This document shows, in pieces, positions 34,413-45,769 of a stretch of 64,000 nt of DNA (positions are counted from its first letter, which is position 1; each line of letters begins with the position of its first letter). The notes under the pieces are model-generated. The model saw only the letters and a program-made list of their open reading frames with translations. It searched no databases and was not told the origin of the DNA. The translations under genes and the position numbers were made by a program. This stretch comes from Rutpela maculata (taxonomy: Eukaryota; Arthropoda; Insecta; Coleoptera; Cerambycidae): contig OW386293.2 of NCBI GenBank assembly GCA_936432065.2, positions 46,347,923 to 46,411,922 of the forward strand, in the 5' to 3' direction.

Positions 34413-37152
34413 AAGAGATTTCGGGAAAAAAAATTCTAAAAGAAAAATCTTCCAAATGAAACGGCTTATTGGTCTTGCAGTTTCTTACCTTGTATTTATC
34501 AAAATTTAATTAATATTATTATGAAATTATTACTGTCGATGCAGTTGAACGGCTGTCTGTCTGCCTGTCTGTTCCCTCATAACTTTAAAAATAATAATTA
34601 AACGTTAGATAATTTTTTAGAGCAGCTTTCTTAGGGACAGATCATCTTTCGAAAACACCAAAATGCACCATCGTGGTTTTTTTAAAGTTGTTATTTAATA
34701 GTTTTGTCCTCGGTTTTGTCTTAGTAGTTAAGTTTTCGTTGATCTCTCTGTATAAATCCTTAAATCTCACTCATAAAAATATGGTAATAATAAATTACAT
34801 ATCATTATAAAAATAATATAAATCAACATACAAATTACGAGTTGACATTTTTAGTCGTATTCATGAATTATAAGTAATTCGAATTACTAAATTTATAATC
34901 ATGAATGCGAATAATATGTTAATAAGTTTTACAATGTGTACACTGTACACACTTAGTATACACGGGCAGCTATTTGTCAAGATATAATAGTGATTTGACA
35001 TTCGGCGCTATGACATTTGGTGGCGGAAAATGGAAGTATATCAAAAAAAGTGCTGCGCAACGCTGTGAAGACTGATATAGTCCATCATAGGACAGCAAAA
35101 AAGTACCTCAATTCATTTTTGGCTGTCTCTCTGTCAGCAAGTACAGGAGGAGGGGGTAAAGGAGTTAGACCTCGGAGCGGTCATGTAACTTGTAAAATTC
35201 GAATTGAAATTTGACATCGGATTTTTAATGAAATTTGTTGCTGTCTATTTGATACATGTCTTAAGATGCCCTAAAAAAATCCGAAAATACCCTTGACAGC
35301 ATTTTTCGTGGTCAAGTCTGGCGTCCAGGCCCAACTTCCGGATATTGCGAAAAAACGTTTCCAAGTGCCTTGATGGAACGTGGCGACTTTTTTTTTTGAA
35401 GCTAGGATACTATTGACAGCATTTTTGTGAGTCTGAAAGGGTTAATACGCAAGAATGGGTTTTTGCAGGTCGTCCAAAGGAAGCTGTTATTTGCAGAGGA
35501 TGTAATATTACAACCAATGCACTATGGTTTCTACGGGTCATTTTTGTGGCCAAAATCGAATTTTTTTTAAGTACCGTAAATAAATAATTGGCCCTATAAT
35601 GATGAAAATAGATACCCTAACGCTGTTGATTCCGGACCTGCCACCCGAATGGGTGCACGTTTCTACTACCTGCACAGAGGTATGATTCTTAATAATTTAG
35701 TGAATGTCTCAGTTGCGCTTTGTACGTATACAAATAAATATCAAGTTTGAAAGTGTGTCGTCAGTCTAATATTGAAAATTTTTGTTTTGTAACAATGTTT
35801 GCATTATCGTTCGGGTGTGCATATATTATATTTCTAATGAAAATCCTTACATACTATCTGTAAAATCGGTGTCACAATAAGAATGGAACCGATGCATTTC
35901 TCTCTCAAAAAAAAAAAAAAAAAAAATACGCACATTTAAGAAGGCATACAAAGAGTTTACGGGATTAACCAGCAATAGATTGTAAAGCATTTCTTTCTCT
36001 TTAATGTGGCGTATACTTTATCTGCTTATACTTGCCTTATCATCTAAAAATACACATTTTTTTAAATGGTTTTATTAAGTTTGGAAATCTGTATAATTTA
36101 TGTATGTGTCAAATTTAGCTGTTGAAATTTGGCACACGGCTTTGGTTCTGATGACAATACAATGTAGTATTTCTAACATCGTTCTAAACCCAATATGGCG
36201 GACGCCCCAAGATGGCGGCTTACCTTTTTCTTCACAACTCCCTTGACATGGGTATCAAATGAAAGGGTTTTTTAGTCTTAATTAAAAAAATAAATAAATA
36301 AATTTTATCTTTTTTTAAAACAATGGTTTTATTTTTTTTAAAGTCCACTAAAAAATAGAGTGAGGAAATTATAGTTACCAAGTATATTCGTTGTACTAAA
36401 TTTCAAAATTCTAGTAACGAAAAACAAGGGGGTGTACCACGACCTTGTATCACCCAGTATAACTCCCATACAAAGAAATAACATCTAATAACTTTCAATT
36501 TCTTACCACCAACTATAAAATGCATTTGCATTAACAGATTTCACGATTAGAACGAAAATTTGGTTTTGTCCAAAAAAAGTGGTCTCAGAAACTACTGTGC
36601 AATGGTCTAAAAATGGTTGTTCTATGTCCGTTCACCACATGTTTTAAAACAATTTTTTTGGAAATAACCAAATTTATGATAGCAATTTGCTTAAATGAAG
36701 TAAATAAAGCACACTAATGCCAAATTTCAATTTGAATTTTACAGGTCATATGACCGCTCCCACCCACAGTGGGATGAAACCCTACTGTGCCACCCAAATC
36801 ACTCTACAGGTCGTCAAGTTAAAGTTATCAGAAACTTTTTTTTTTCAAATGTTCGTTTTGAAATTCTCTATCAATCGGTCGAGCCGGATTTTTTATTTTT
36901 AGCTACAATTTTTTTTATAATTTTGATCTAAAATCAAATTTTTATTAGAAAGTATCGTTTTTTGAATTAAAATCAGTCTACAGGTCACAAATATATAAAC
37001 ATTCACACAATTTTGGTATTAAATATTTACTTTACAAATACATAATCGATCTACCAAAGTAGATTTTTCATTTCTTTTTTAATTCTTGACAGCTGTTCAG
37101 CTGCCAAAGTCGCTGTCAAATTCAAAAATTTACAAATAATGTTTTCATAGAA
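34413..37152. other. Unannotated 2.7-kb stretch
   Basis: It contains small palindromes (34856-34912, TTCATGAATTATAA with its inverse), a poly-A run at 35907-35926, and AATATGGCGG/AAGATGGCGG words near 36192. Several plus-frame 60-70-codon ORFs have no known motif. I see no gene. Confidence 0.4.
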
Positions 37153-37361
37153 GTTTTCACTTTTGGCAGCTGTCAAAATTTCAATCAACTTAATGAAAAT
37201 GCCATTTAATAATACAGGTCTACAAAACATTTTTCTATCTCCCCTAAAAAAAATGTTTTATCCGAAGGTTGCCATATAATTTTTCTAAAGTATTTTGACG
37301 CGCTGAAGTCAATTCTGCAAAAAAAAAAATTCTATAGGGTCAGTTTGCCTCTACTACCGCC

Positions 37362-38750
37362 TAGGGATTGCAATTTACCGGAAGTTTTAATAACCGGTAA
37401 ATCGGTAAATAAAAATGTAAATAACCGGTTAACCGGTAATTACCGGTAATTTTTAAAATGAATGATTAGGGTGGCGAAAATGGCAATTGCCTTTTTTGAT
37501 GTACAAAATTATCTAAATTTAACAAAATACATTTTTATATACGTATATTTAATATAGTGAACAAACAAAAGGTTTTTTTTTTTAAAGGAAAAAATATAAA
37601 TTAAATAAATTTAAATAAATAATTATTCTGTAAATAACAAAAATATCAACTTAAATAACAAAAATTATAAACATAAACTCAAATAGCGCATTTACTGAAT
37701 ACCTAATCTAAAAATACAATATTTTTTAAAAATAGCCGGTTAAAAGGGTTAGTTTTTCAAAGCTATATCTGTTAGTCGTCTGATATTTGTGCATAGAATA
37801 CCATCAGCTGAAGATGCCCTTCCTCAATCGATATTAGTTGGTCGATAACTTAAAAAAAAATGGTAATAACATACTTCTAAATGTATTCCACGGATATTTG
37901 CGGCAGCGAAATATTCAATTTCCTTTCGCAAGATATTATCAATGTCTCTCTTGTATTTCATAGGGCTTGGTGTGTGGATTTTACTTTTTATTATTTATTT
38001 ATTTACGTATAAATACATTTACATATTGTGATACTAATCCTAAAAACTTGACAACTAAAATAAACATGAAGAGAAAATGCGAAATACAAAGATAAGATTA
38101 AAAACTGATTAACGACAATTACTGCGGTATAGCGCGTTTAGCCTGGTTTTTAAAACCACCAAGAGATTTTCTCAATAAGTCAAGTTCAGTGCAGTATTTG
38201 TTGACTGTTGAACTTATTCTATTCACCGGACTGAACATAGCGTAAGTTGTTCGACAATAAGGTACATACAGAATGGATATATTTCTAGTATTAAAAGATG
38301 GTACATTACAACGCATAGACTCCAAGCAATCAGGAGAACTGATGCAGTTATTGAAAATTTTGAAGACGAAACAAACATCGTAATATTGGCGCCTGCTATA
38401 TAAGGAAGTAATTCCCAAATATGATTTTGCTTCCTCTCAGGTTAAGAATATACCCCTCATGCTCAGTTTATAGCACATAAATCGGACAAATTTGTTTTGT
38501 ACTTCAAGTCTGTTGATATTATTATTTATTTATTATTTATTTATTGTTAAAAGTGCTCAGTGTTGGAACAGTCACTATGTATTTAGTGAATACTAGTCAC
38601 TGACATAAATAGAAACGTTGAATACGTGACATATCGTAAGTTAAGAATTTACCGAAATAACCGGTAAAAAATTAAAATAACCGGTAATTATCATCATGTG
38701 TTTTTTGTCCCGATAACCGGTTAACCGGTTAACCGGTATTGCAATCCCTA
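37362..38750. mobile_element. hAT-type element, 1389 bp, 8-bp TSD, with nested LINE
   Basis: The termini are TAGGGATTGCAATTTACCGG and the inverse (CCGGTATTGCAATCCCTA), flanked by a perfect duplication CTACCGCC (37354-37361, 38751-38758). Subterminal ACCGGT repeats are typical of hAT elements. The interior carries a LINE 3' end, so the hAT proper is about 0.85 kb and lacks transposase. A decayed right end of the same family is at 50745-50916. Confidence 0.92.
38119..38516 (-). pseudogene. Jockey-like LINE, RT C-terminal end
   Basis: On the minus strand it reads NINRLEVQNKFVRFMCYKLS, a stop, then EEAKSYLGITSLYSRRQYYD, then VCFVFKIFNNCISSPDCL and SPVNRISSTVNKYC near the end. This is the typical last segment of a jockey-type RT (V-x-x-KFLRF...; Y-x-DVCFLFKI-x-N; NSPINR). 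One nonsense codon interrupts it. The 3' tail runs left to the TTATTATTTATTTATTTA tract near 37985. It is 5'-truncated and nested within the hAT element. Confidence 0.8.
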
Positions 38751-39443
38751 CTACCGCCCCCTTTTATCTCTTTTAAAAATGCAAAAAAGATCCTGTCTGT
38801 CCTAAGGTTCTGATCTAACTTCTCTGGAGTGTTTTGAGACGCTGAAATTAATTTTTTTTCTATCATGTCAGTTTCCCTCTACCACCTCTTTTATTCCCTA
38901 AAAAGAGCAAAAAAAAAGTGTTGACCAAGGGTTCTGACCTAACGTTTCTGAAGTACTTTGACGCACTGAAACCAATTTTGCACAAAAAAAAATAGATAAA
39001 ATGGATAGTATAAGGAAACTGACCCGGAAGAAAAAAAATTTGCTTAAGCGCGTCAGAATACTTCAAAAAAGTTAGATGAAAATCTTAGGTGAAAACCTTT
39101 CCTTTACCCTTTTTAGGGGATAAAAGGGATGGTACAGGAAAACTGACACGATAAAAAAAATTTTTTGTCCACAATTAGCTTCAGCGCATCAAAATATTTT
39201 AGAAAAGTTAGATCAGAGCCTTAGGACAAAACCTTTTTTTTTTTAGGGGATAAAAGAGGTAGCAGACAAAAACTGACACGATAGAAAATTTTGTTTGTCC
39301 AAAATTGGCTCAGCGCGTCAAAATACTTCAGAAAAGTTAGATGAGAACCTTAGGAGCAGACCTTTTTTTTGTAGACTTGTGTTATTATTAAATGACATTT
39401 TCATAAGTTGACAGAAATTTTGACAGCTGCTAAAAGTGACAAC

Positions 39444-40094
39444 TTTATTTTAATACCAAATATGGAACTAGAAAATTTGGAAAAATTGAAGGTAAAAGTA
39501 TAGAAAAATGCTTTCTAAGCGAGGGAAGCCTTTCAACTATTAAATGCTCCTCACTGCATTTTAAAGAAAGATTATATACTGCCAGTTTTCCCAGGTACTT
39601 GAAATATATACGTATGAATATCAATAAAATATTAAGTATTTGTTTATTTATTTATGCATATTATATTACTAATAAAACTCAAACAAATATGTTAAAATCT
39701 TACACTGGTAAGGTTTTATTATTAATTTTAATCAAATACACAATAGGCTTAATGATTTATGCTGCACAATTAAAGATCGTAGTAGTTATTATATTAATTT
39801 ATGGTGTTTAAGGATTTATGTAATACCTATTAATCCTACAACAGGAATTTTGTTATCTAGAGTATAAATATATTAATTAAATTAATACGGTCAAAATCGT
39901 GAATATAGAATTATAGTGCAGGAAAAATAGGTTTTGACTTAAAAAAAATTGTACAAGCAATTTGATAGAAATTATTGGATTTGCCTCCTCATTAAATATA
40001 CTAAAATTCCTCTAAAATCAAAGCTTACTTATACTTACTTAACCGTTGCAGACAGAGAATTTGAAATGAAAAATGTAAATCATAATAAAATTTT
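39444..40094. other. AT-rich spacer
   Basis: Two short plus frames (39599-39811, 39949-40140) consist of Ile/Leu/Tyr/Lys from AT-rich DNA; the second runs into the next MITE. I do not call them. Confidence 0.45.
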
Positions 40095-40804
40095 CAGAGA
40101 TGGGTCGAGGAAATTTTCCACATTTGATAAAAGTCTCTAAAATTCATGTAAATAATATAACTGCAGGGTGGCCACTCTCTGGAAAACCGGGAAAAGTCAG
40201 GAAATTTAATAGGTCAGGGTAATGTCAGGGAATTTTGGTGAAAGTCAAGGTTTTTTGTGAAAATTCGGTCAATGCCGAATGCCGTTTGTTCTTTTTGATA
40301 ATATGTACGTTTTCTATTCAAATATACTTTTAAAATATGGGTAAAAATACTGATTTTCATTTAAAACTGCTGAAGTCAATGAGATAAATCATACAACTAA
40401 TCACGTTCACTTAACGAGCAGTTGTAAAGAAAATAACATTCGACAAAATGGAATGACAATAGTCAGGGAAAAAACGAACAAAAGGCCTGGAAAACCGGGA
40501 AAAGTCAGGGACATTTGTTGTGGAGAAAAAGTGGCCACCTTGAATTGCATGCACTTATTTGGTAACACAATATACCCAATGGAAAGTTAGAAGGAAAACT
40601 TCCGTTTTGAAAACTCCGAAAGTCTCCAGGAAGTTTTCCTTCTAACTCTCCATTGGCTATATTGATAGCCTGTTTTATGGTGAAATCTGATTCGTGATGA
40701 TGCAAGATTCATTTTGATACCAAATAAGTGCATACAATTATATTATTTACATGAATTTTATAGATTTTTTATCAAATATGGAAAGTTTCCTCGACCCATC
40801 TCTG
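40095..40804. mobile_element. Second copy of the palindromic hAT MITE
   Basis: The ends CAGAGATGGGTCGAGGAAA and the inverse match those of 3975-7182. Flanking octamers AAAATTTT (40087-40094) and AACATTTT (40805-40812) differ at one base. Its left inner arm is shortened (AGTTAGAAGGAAAACTTCC against the longer arm of copy 1). A nested insertion sits at 40164-40542. Confidence 0.8.
40164..40542. mobile_element. Nested MITE with GTGGCCAC ends
   Basis: The ends CAGGGTGGCCACTC and AAAGTGGCCACCTTG are inverted. The interior repeats GGAAAACCGGGAAAAGTCAG at both sides in direct orientation (40180 and 40489). The flanks AACTG and AATTG fit a short duplication of the host MITE sequence TAATTGTATGC. It is non-coding. 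Confidence 0.65.
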
Positions 40805-40812
40805 AACATTTT

Positions 40813-41389
40813 TAAAAAATTCTCCTAACTACCTTGCTTAAAGATAAAGTAGCATCTTTGGTTTCTAAGACCAGATTCAAGAAATAGAAAAAAATCAATT
40901 TTCTACCTATTTGGTTTTAGAAAAAGAATGTAAATAATACTTCTATGCTTTATTTGTAAAAGACATATCACAAATAATATTCAACGTAACAAAATAGCAA
41001 CAAGAAACAAAAGAAATAAATATTTTTAAAAACAAACTTATATTAAAATATACTAACTAGGAAATTGCAAAATTTTTGTTTTTTAAAATTTTTTATTTTA
41101 ATGACATAAATTGAAGCTAATTAACACCTTTATAAGAAAACATTTCAGTTTCAGTACAGTTCATGTACAGGGTGATGTAAAAAAATATTCAAGGAAATTA
41201 AGTTTCCTTAATAATTTTTTCAACAAGTTTTTTTTTAATCACTGTGTGCATGTTTAAAGGCTTTAAAACTGTCTACAATTTGATGTGCCCAATATGGTCA
41301 TCGCTTCAAAAATAAAAAAGTTACAAGTCTGGGGAGTTTTAAGTGGCGCGCCCTATATATTGTTACTATTTTTTTACTCAATATGTATA
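40813..41389. other. Spacer, repeat-like
   Basis: TACAGGGTGATGTAAAA near 41165 resembles a transposon terminus but no mate was found. No gene. Confidence 0.35.
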
Positions 41390-43110
41390 TTAACCCAGTC
41401 AATGAATACAATGATCTTGCAAAAGGTCGGGAAGTTTTGAAACTTGTTACATACTTAGATCTTGAGGTCCTCAATGGGCACCTGATTTTGCGAACACAGC
41501 GTGGCGCCGCTCGCGACGTCATCTTGCGCATGAAATTAGAAAATTAGCCATATCTTCCTTATCGTACGTTTTATTGGAAAAGTACTTCTATTCAAAATTA
41601 TTCCCTATAAAATTGTCTACAATTTATTTTTTTGTATGATTAATATTTACAGAGATATAGCATCTTCAATTGGAAAAAAGAGTTTTGTCTTAAAATATAA
41701 AGCAATTTGTTTCACCAACTATTGGCAACGGTTGCCCGACGTTAGGGAGACAATTTTATCACCTATAGCGACGCTATAGATGAAAACAAATGTAAGTTGT
41801 GATATTTTTCTCGTTTCCACACCACCTATGAGGTAGAGAAATCGGCGCGTTTTTTTTTATGTGGTATCCCCAGTAGGCCTAATCCACAGATCTGACTATC
41901 TAAATCAAAGACCCGACGGACCGGCGCAATCATCATCCGACATCTCCGCATCTTCTATGACATCCTCAGCAACACTATTTATATTCTGAAGCACGTCAAG
42001 TTCGTCGTCATGGTCATCATCCAGACATATGTCGGCTACATTGCTGCATGCATTTCCATTGCAAACAGCACACATTCTGGAGCATTTGCGGCAGCTACAC
42101 GCGGCACCACAACCTTTTTGACATTTGCAAGAAATGCAATTGAGAAGGTTAGCTGGAGCAGGTTCTTTCTGCGTAGTTATGGCAATCAGGCCATCTCTGG
42201 ATTTTTTCCACCCCCCAATCGAGTGGATTTTTCTGCACACCAAGCCACTGTTGAACTTGATGGTACGTTCTATATGAATGCTGTCGGGCGGCCTCGGTTG
42301 TTGGTGGTAGAGAAGCAAGATGGAAGGTACGTTTTGCAACACACTTGGCAAAAAGGTTATACCGAAGTGAGTTGAGGGTGGAATTGGTTTCGAAATTTTT
42401 CGCGTATAATTCAATTAAAAAATTTTCGCCAGCCTCAGCAATGCTGGCGGGTTCAGCATCACGATTTTTGAAAATACCAATGATGTCACTGAGAGACCGA
42501 GAGTTTCCGATTGTTTTAAAAAATTTCACTTTTCCCTGATTGTAGATAGACGATGTGGTATCGCAACCACTGAATGCGTGAAGAAAGAGAAAGAGAATCT
42601 TGTCTACTACAGCCGGCTCCCCACCAAAGATTTTTAAAGAGTGGGGTAATAGACGTTGCTGGGGGTAGAGGCAAGGAGGGGGGATGTATTAGGTGTTAAC
42701 GTATCACTGCTAGTGTAGTTGGGTCAATATTCTACATTTGAAAAATAAACGTACTTTTATACATCTAAAAAATGCTCTGTAAGACAAAACTTAATTTTTT
42801 TCCTAATCTGAGAAGCTATATCTCTGTAAATATTGATCGGACAAAACAATAGTAAATTGTAGACAATTTTATAAGGAATAATTTTGAATAGAGGTATTTT
42901 TCTAATAAAAGGTACGGTAGGGAAGATATGGCTAATTTTCTAATTTCATGCGCCATTTTTTCAAGATGGCGTCGCGAGCGACGCCACGCCGTGTTCGCAA
43001 AATCAGGTGCTCATTGAGGACCTCAAGATCTAGGTATGTGCCAAGTTTCAAAACTTCCCGACCTTTTGCAAACAAACCTTGTTTTTATGTATTCATTGAC
43101 TGGGTTATAG
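41390..43110. mobile_element. Element with ~320-bp inverted arms enclosing a gene fragment
   Basis: 41390-41700 is the approximate inverse of 42775-43110. Landmarks are CCCAGTCAATGAATA, AAGGTCGGGAAGTTTTGAAA, GATCTTGAGGTCCTCAATG, TTTTGCGAACAC and AAATTGTCTACAAT. Between the arms is the minus-strand gene fragment at 41908-42690. Either the fragment is the element's own coding remnant or it was captured. The ORFs at 41298-41531 and 42948-43172 are mirrored arm artefacts. Confidence 0.65.
41908..42690 (-). pseudogene. C-terminal half of GCDTTS / Cys-rich multi-copy insect protein
   Basis: Read leftward from about 42690: LYPQQRLLPHSLKIFGG, ILFLFLHAFSGCDTTSSIYN, a helical region with AGENFLIELY, SLPPTTEAARQHSYRTYHQV, QQWLGVQKNPLDWG, a break, KSRDGLIAITTQKEPAP, then a cluster of about 14 Cys (CISCKC...CSCRKC...CAVCNGNAC), and an acidic tail ending in TAG/TAA at about 41905. 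One extra G in the GGGGGG run near 42218 causes the break. The HAF(S/T)GCDTTS and Cys-rich tail are hallmarks of a widespread uncharacterised insect family. The N-terminal domain is missing. Biochemical function is unknown to me. Confidence 0.75.
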
Positions 43111-43145
43111 ATCCATCATTACCTGTATTTTTTCCAATACTGTGG

Positions 43146-43162
43146 AGGGGGGGGGGGGGGGT
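43146..43162. repeat. Poly-G run
   Basis: An uninterrupted G tract of about 16 bp, exceptional in this AT-rich window. It could form a quadruplex-like or slippage-prone site. Confidence 0.8.
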
Positions 43163-43164
43163 AA

Positions 43165-44100
43165 CTAAATAAGTAAACTTTAACTGACAATAGCAAATTG
43201 TATTTTACAGTACATGTTGTTCAACATAGGAATTTTTGGAAAACATTCTAAAGCTCATAATTCAATGTCCATTAGGTTTAGAGAAAAATAAGATATAATT
43301 TTTTTTATTTTATTTTGGTTTACATTCTTTATTTGAAACTTTTATCTGCACGGTTAAGGAAAAAAACTGAGCGTCAATTTTCAATATAGCGGAGGTAGCA
43401 CGCCCTCGATGTTAGGAGACTTTTGATATACTTACATTCAATAAGAAGGCAGAAACAAAATTCCTTGCTTACGCTAATGGCTCATGTGATTTCTTTCTTT
43501 CTTACTTTTCCTGCATTTTTATTGAACGGTTAAAAAAGAAACATAAAAACTCGCCGATTTTTGTGTCTTTGAATTGGCCTAGTTTGTACTAATGTTTACT
43601 CGTTATATACTAAACAAATTAGAACCCTTAAGGGGCCGCCTCTGGCATCTTGAGACATTAATTATAATTACCGGTGTGCCGTAAACATTCCATCTGGGCT
43701 AGCTTTGGTTATTGTCCCGTTAGCGGCATCACTCATCTCGGCTAACACTCCCATTGAGTCTGCCCACTCTTTCAAAATACGCTATAAAGTAATGCTTTTG
43801 TTAAGCGAAGCGACTCATACTCATAGACAAATCACATTTTATAGGGTCATCAAATACACTGACCTATTTTAATGCATACATACAGAGTGTCTTGGCAGTA
43901 CTGTGTTTGGAAATCATGATACTATAGTCTAATCATTTGGTAGTTTCTACCGGGAAAGTTTTGGAGAAGTTCTGATTTTTGGTTCTTTTATGTTTTTTGG
44001 GGTGCTGATTGTGAATTTTCACTTGGCCACCCCGAAAAATTTCGAGAAATCTCAAATAAAGTAAAAACACAAAAAAGCCTCTTTATGTTTTTTTCTTTTG
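43165..44100. other. Unannotated spacer
   Basis: No recognised feature. The 43620-43830 patch is GC-richer without a frame. Confidence 0.35.
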
Positions 44101-44237
44101 AAATAGTATATTGTGTATTTAGGTGGGAAAGCACATTCCCGGACTTCGATGCTTGTTGGCCTCGGCTGGCGCCTCGGCCAACAATTTGCATCGTCGTCCG
44201 GGAATGTGCTTTCACACCGAAGTACACATACTATTTT
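44101..44237. mobile_element. Hairpin MITE, AAATAGTATAT ends, copy 2
   Basis: The arms of about 60 bp contain GTGGGAAAGCACATTCCCGG and its inverse; the centre is CCTCGGCTGGCGCCTCGG. The ends match 15792-15924. Overlapping minus frames at 43988-44255 are artefacts. Confidence 0.7.
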
Positions 44238-44617
44238 TTCTGAAATCACAATCAATACTATTATAAATTAAAGAATTTGTATTAATGCATAACATTTCTT
44301 CATTACAATCGAACTGCTTACTAATAAATGCAATTTTAATATGAGTTGGTTTGTCTGCGTGTATTTATTTAGTGTCTAAAATATACATAAAAAACCGTAC
44401 GGGAATGTTACTTTCCCGGCCTAGGCAAAAAAACAAAAAGTTCATTTTTTGATTTTTTTCCTTATGACGTGAAAACTTATGTACAAATTAGTAGGTACCT
44501 GCAAAAATAAAATACAAAGTAGAGAACATTACTATTAATAATTTTCTTAAATGTGTAGGAATATAATATACAAGAGAAATATGTAGTATGTACTAATTAA
44601 ACAGATTATTAGAATCG

Positions 44618-45130
44618 TTTTGGCATCTTTATCGCAGAAAGTCCGGGCTGTCCGATGTCCTTGTTCTCTTCATCCAGAGAATTTCGTCCTCCTAGAAAAG
44701 ACGTAAATAAATGTAATGCTAGGCCAACCTGACTGTAACGAAGCTAAGGTATAAAATCATGGCAATTGGAATATTAAAGTAGGTATGTATAGTTTCGCCT
44801 GAAGTTCTCGCCCCTGTTCTTGAATTTCTTGGATGTTAGAATCATACACATCTTCTTCCTCGTCCACACCAGCCTTTCGTCTACCTAAAAAAGAAGAAAA
44901 TATGTAAAACTGTTGTTAATTCAATGTAATTCTATCAAGGTGTCACTAAGGTATAAATCAATCGGATGTAGAATATTGAAGAATGTAAAGTTGTGTTCGT
45001 AAAAGTAGTATTCAAAATACCTTCTGATTGTTCTGCTTCAAGTTCTTGATCTTGGTCTGTAATAACTTCGATGTCGGGTCCTTACACATGTTCATCCTCA
45101 TCCACATCGACTTTCTCCAAGTTATCGCAG
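44618..45130 (-). pseudogene. Tandem exon-like units, acidic peptide
   Basis: Three similar minus-strand segments are about 190-210 bp apart. Unit 1 (about 45015-45110) reads VDVDEDEHV, a stop, GPDIEVITDQDQELEAEQSE and ends at AG|GTATTT. Unit 2 (about 44795-44886) follows TTTTCTTCTTTTTTAG and reads GRRKAGVDEEEDVYDSNIQE and onward. Unit 3 (about 44627-44693) follows TTTTCTAG, reads GGRNSLDEENKDIG and ends SAIKMPKRF-stop. The intervening segments are also alike. This fits tandem duplication of a small exon plus intron. The stop in unit 1 and lost donor in unit 2 argue for decay. I do not recognise the protein. Confidence 0.4.
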
Positions 45131-45185
45131 TTTCCTTCACAGTTCAAACAAATATAGAACAATATAGACTTGCCTTTCTACAGCT

Positions 45186-45262
45186 CATGTGCTTAATATA
45201 CACTTTGCTAAATACTCTATTTACTTTTATTTCGGACCTCAAAACAGAATCTTCTAATCTAA
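45186..45262. mobile_element. Fragment of the Harbinger-type MITE
   Basis: AATATACACTTTGCTAAATA, CTATTTACTTTTATTTC and CAGAATCTTCTA match the arm of the element at 10769-11149. Only about 75 bp remain. Confidence 0.75.
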
Positions 45263-45269
45263 TGTGACC

Positions 45270-45765
45270 GCGCTTAACGAGGATGCTAGCACCAGCTCAC
45301 CCTAGCCGTTTAGATCGAGGTCTAGCGCGATGTCCAGGTCAGTACAAAATATTTTGTTTTTACATCACTGTAGACAGGAAGACATCATGGTAGTGTGCAC
45401 CTGGTTGGTGCACTCAGATCACGTGGTATCCTTCCACTCGACTGTATATCTCCCAAGCTTCTAACACTTAAAGGGTACCTCACCGATGATCCGGACGACA
45501 GGATGTCAGTTGGCATTCTGTGTACCGGCAGTCAATCCCTGCCAAACAACCACAAACACCCAACAGACCGATTACTACCCCCCTGAGGGGACAAGCTGGC
45601 GATGAAAAGAAAACGAAGACAGAAGAACGCCAGAAGAGGCCTTAGCCAGCAATGTCCAACGAGCCAGGACCCACAGAGATGGTCCGAAATCGTCTGCACC
45701 GCTCACATTTGTGAGTGGGACCGATCCGTCAAAGGCTCAGAGGCCTAAAAAAGATTCTCGGGTCA
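45270..45765. other. GC-richer island, possible LINE fragment
   Basis: The base composition is clearly higher in GC than its neighbours and resembles decayed LINE coding sequence on the plus strand, with a basic, Ser/Pro-rich reading near 45600-45760. A 63-codon frame at 45395-45586 has no recognisable domain. The assignment is uncertain. Confidence 0.3.
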
Positions 45766-45769
45766 AATT

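Larger units (their letters stand above)
37153..39443. mobile_element. Foldback element with tandem subrepeats in its arms
   Basis: The outer arms GTTTTCACTTTTGGCAGCTG (37153) and AGCTGCTAAAAGTGACAAC (to 39443) are inverted. Inside, ~125-bp units with words AAGTTAGATSAGAACCTTAGG and CAGCGCGTCAAAATACTT occur in one orientation at about 39115-39370 and in the other at about 37230-37360 and 38760-38990. A hAT element (37362-38750) is inserted in one arm unit. No coding region belongs to the foldback. Confidence 0.7.

Noticed and set aside
42010..42375. Plus-strand 121-codon ORF
   Set aside because: Antisense to the GCDTTS/Cys-rich family fragment, which has recognisable motifs.
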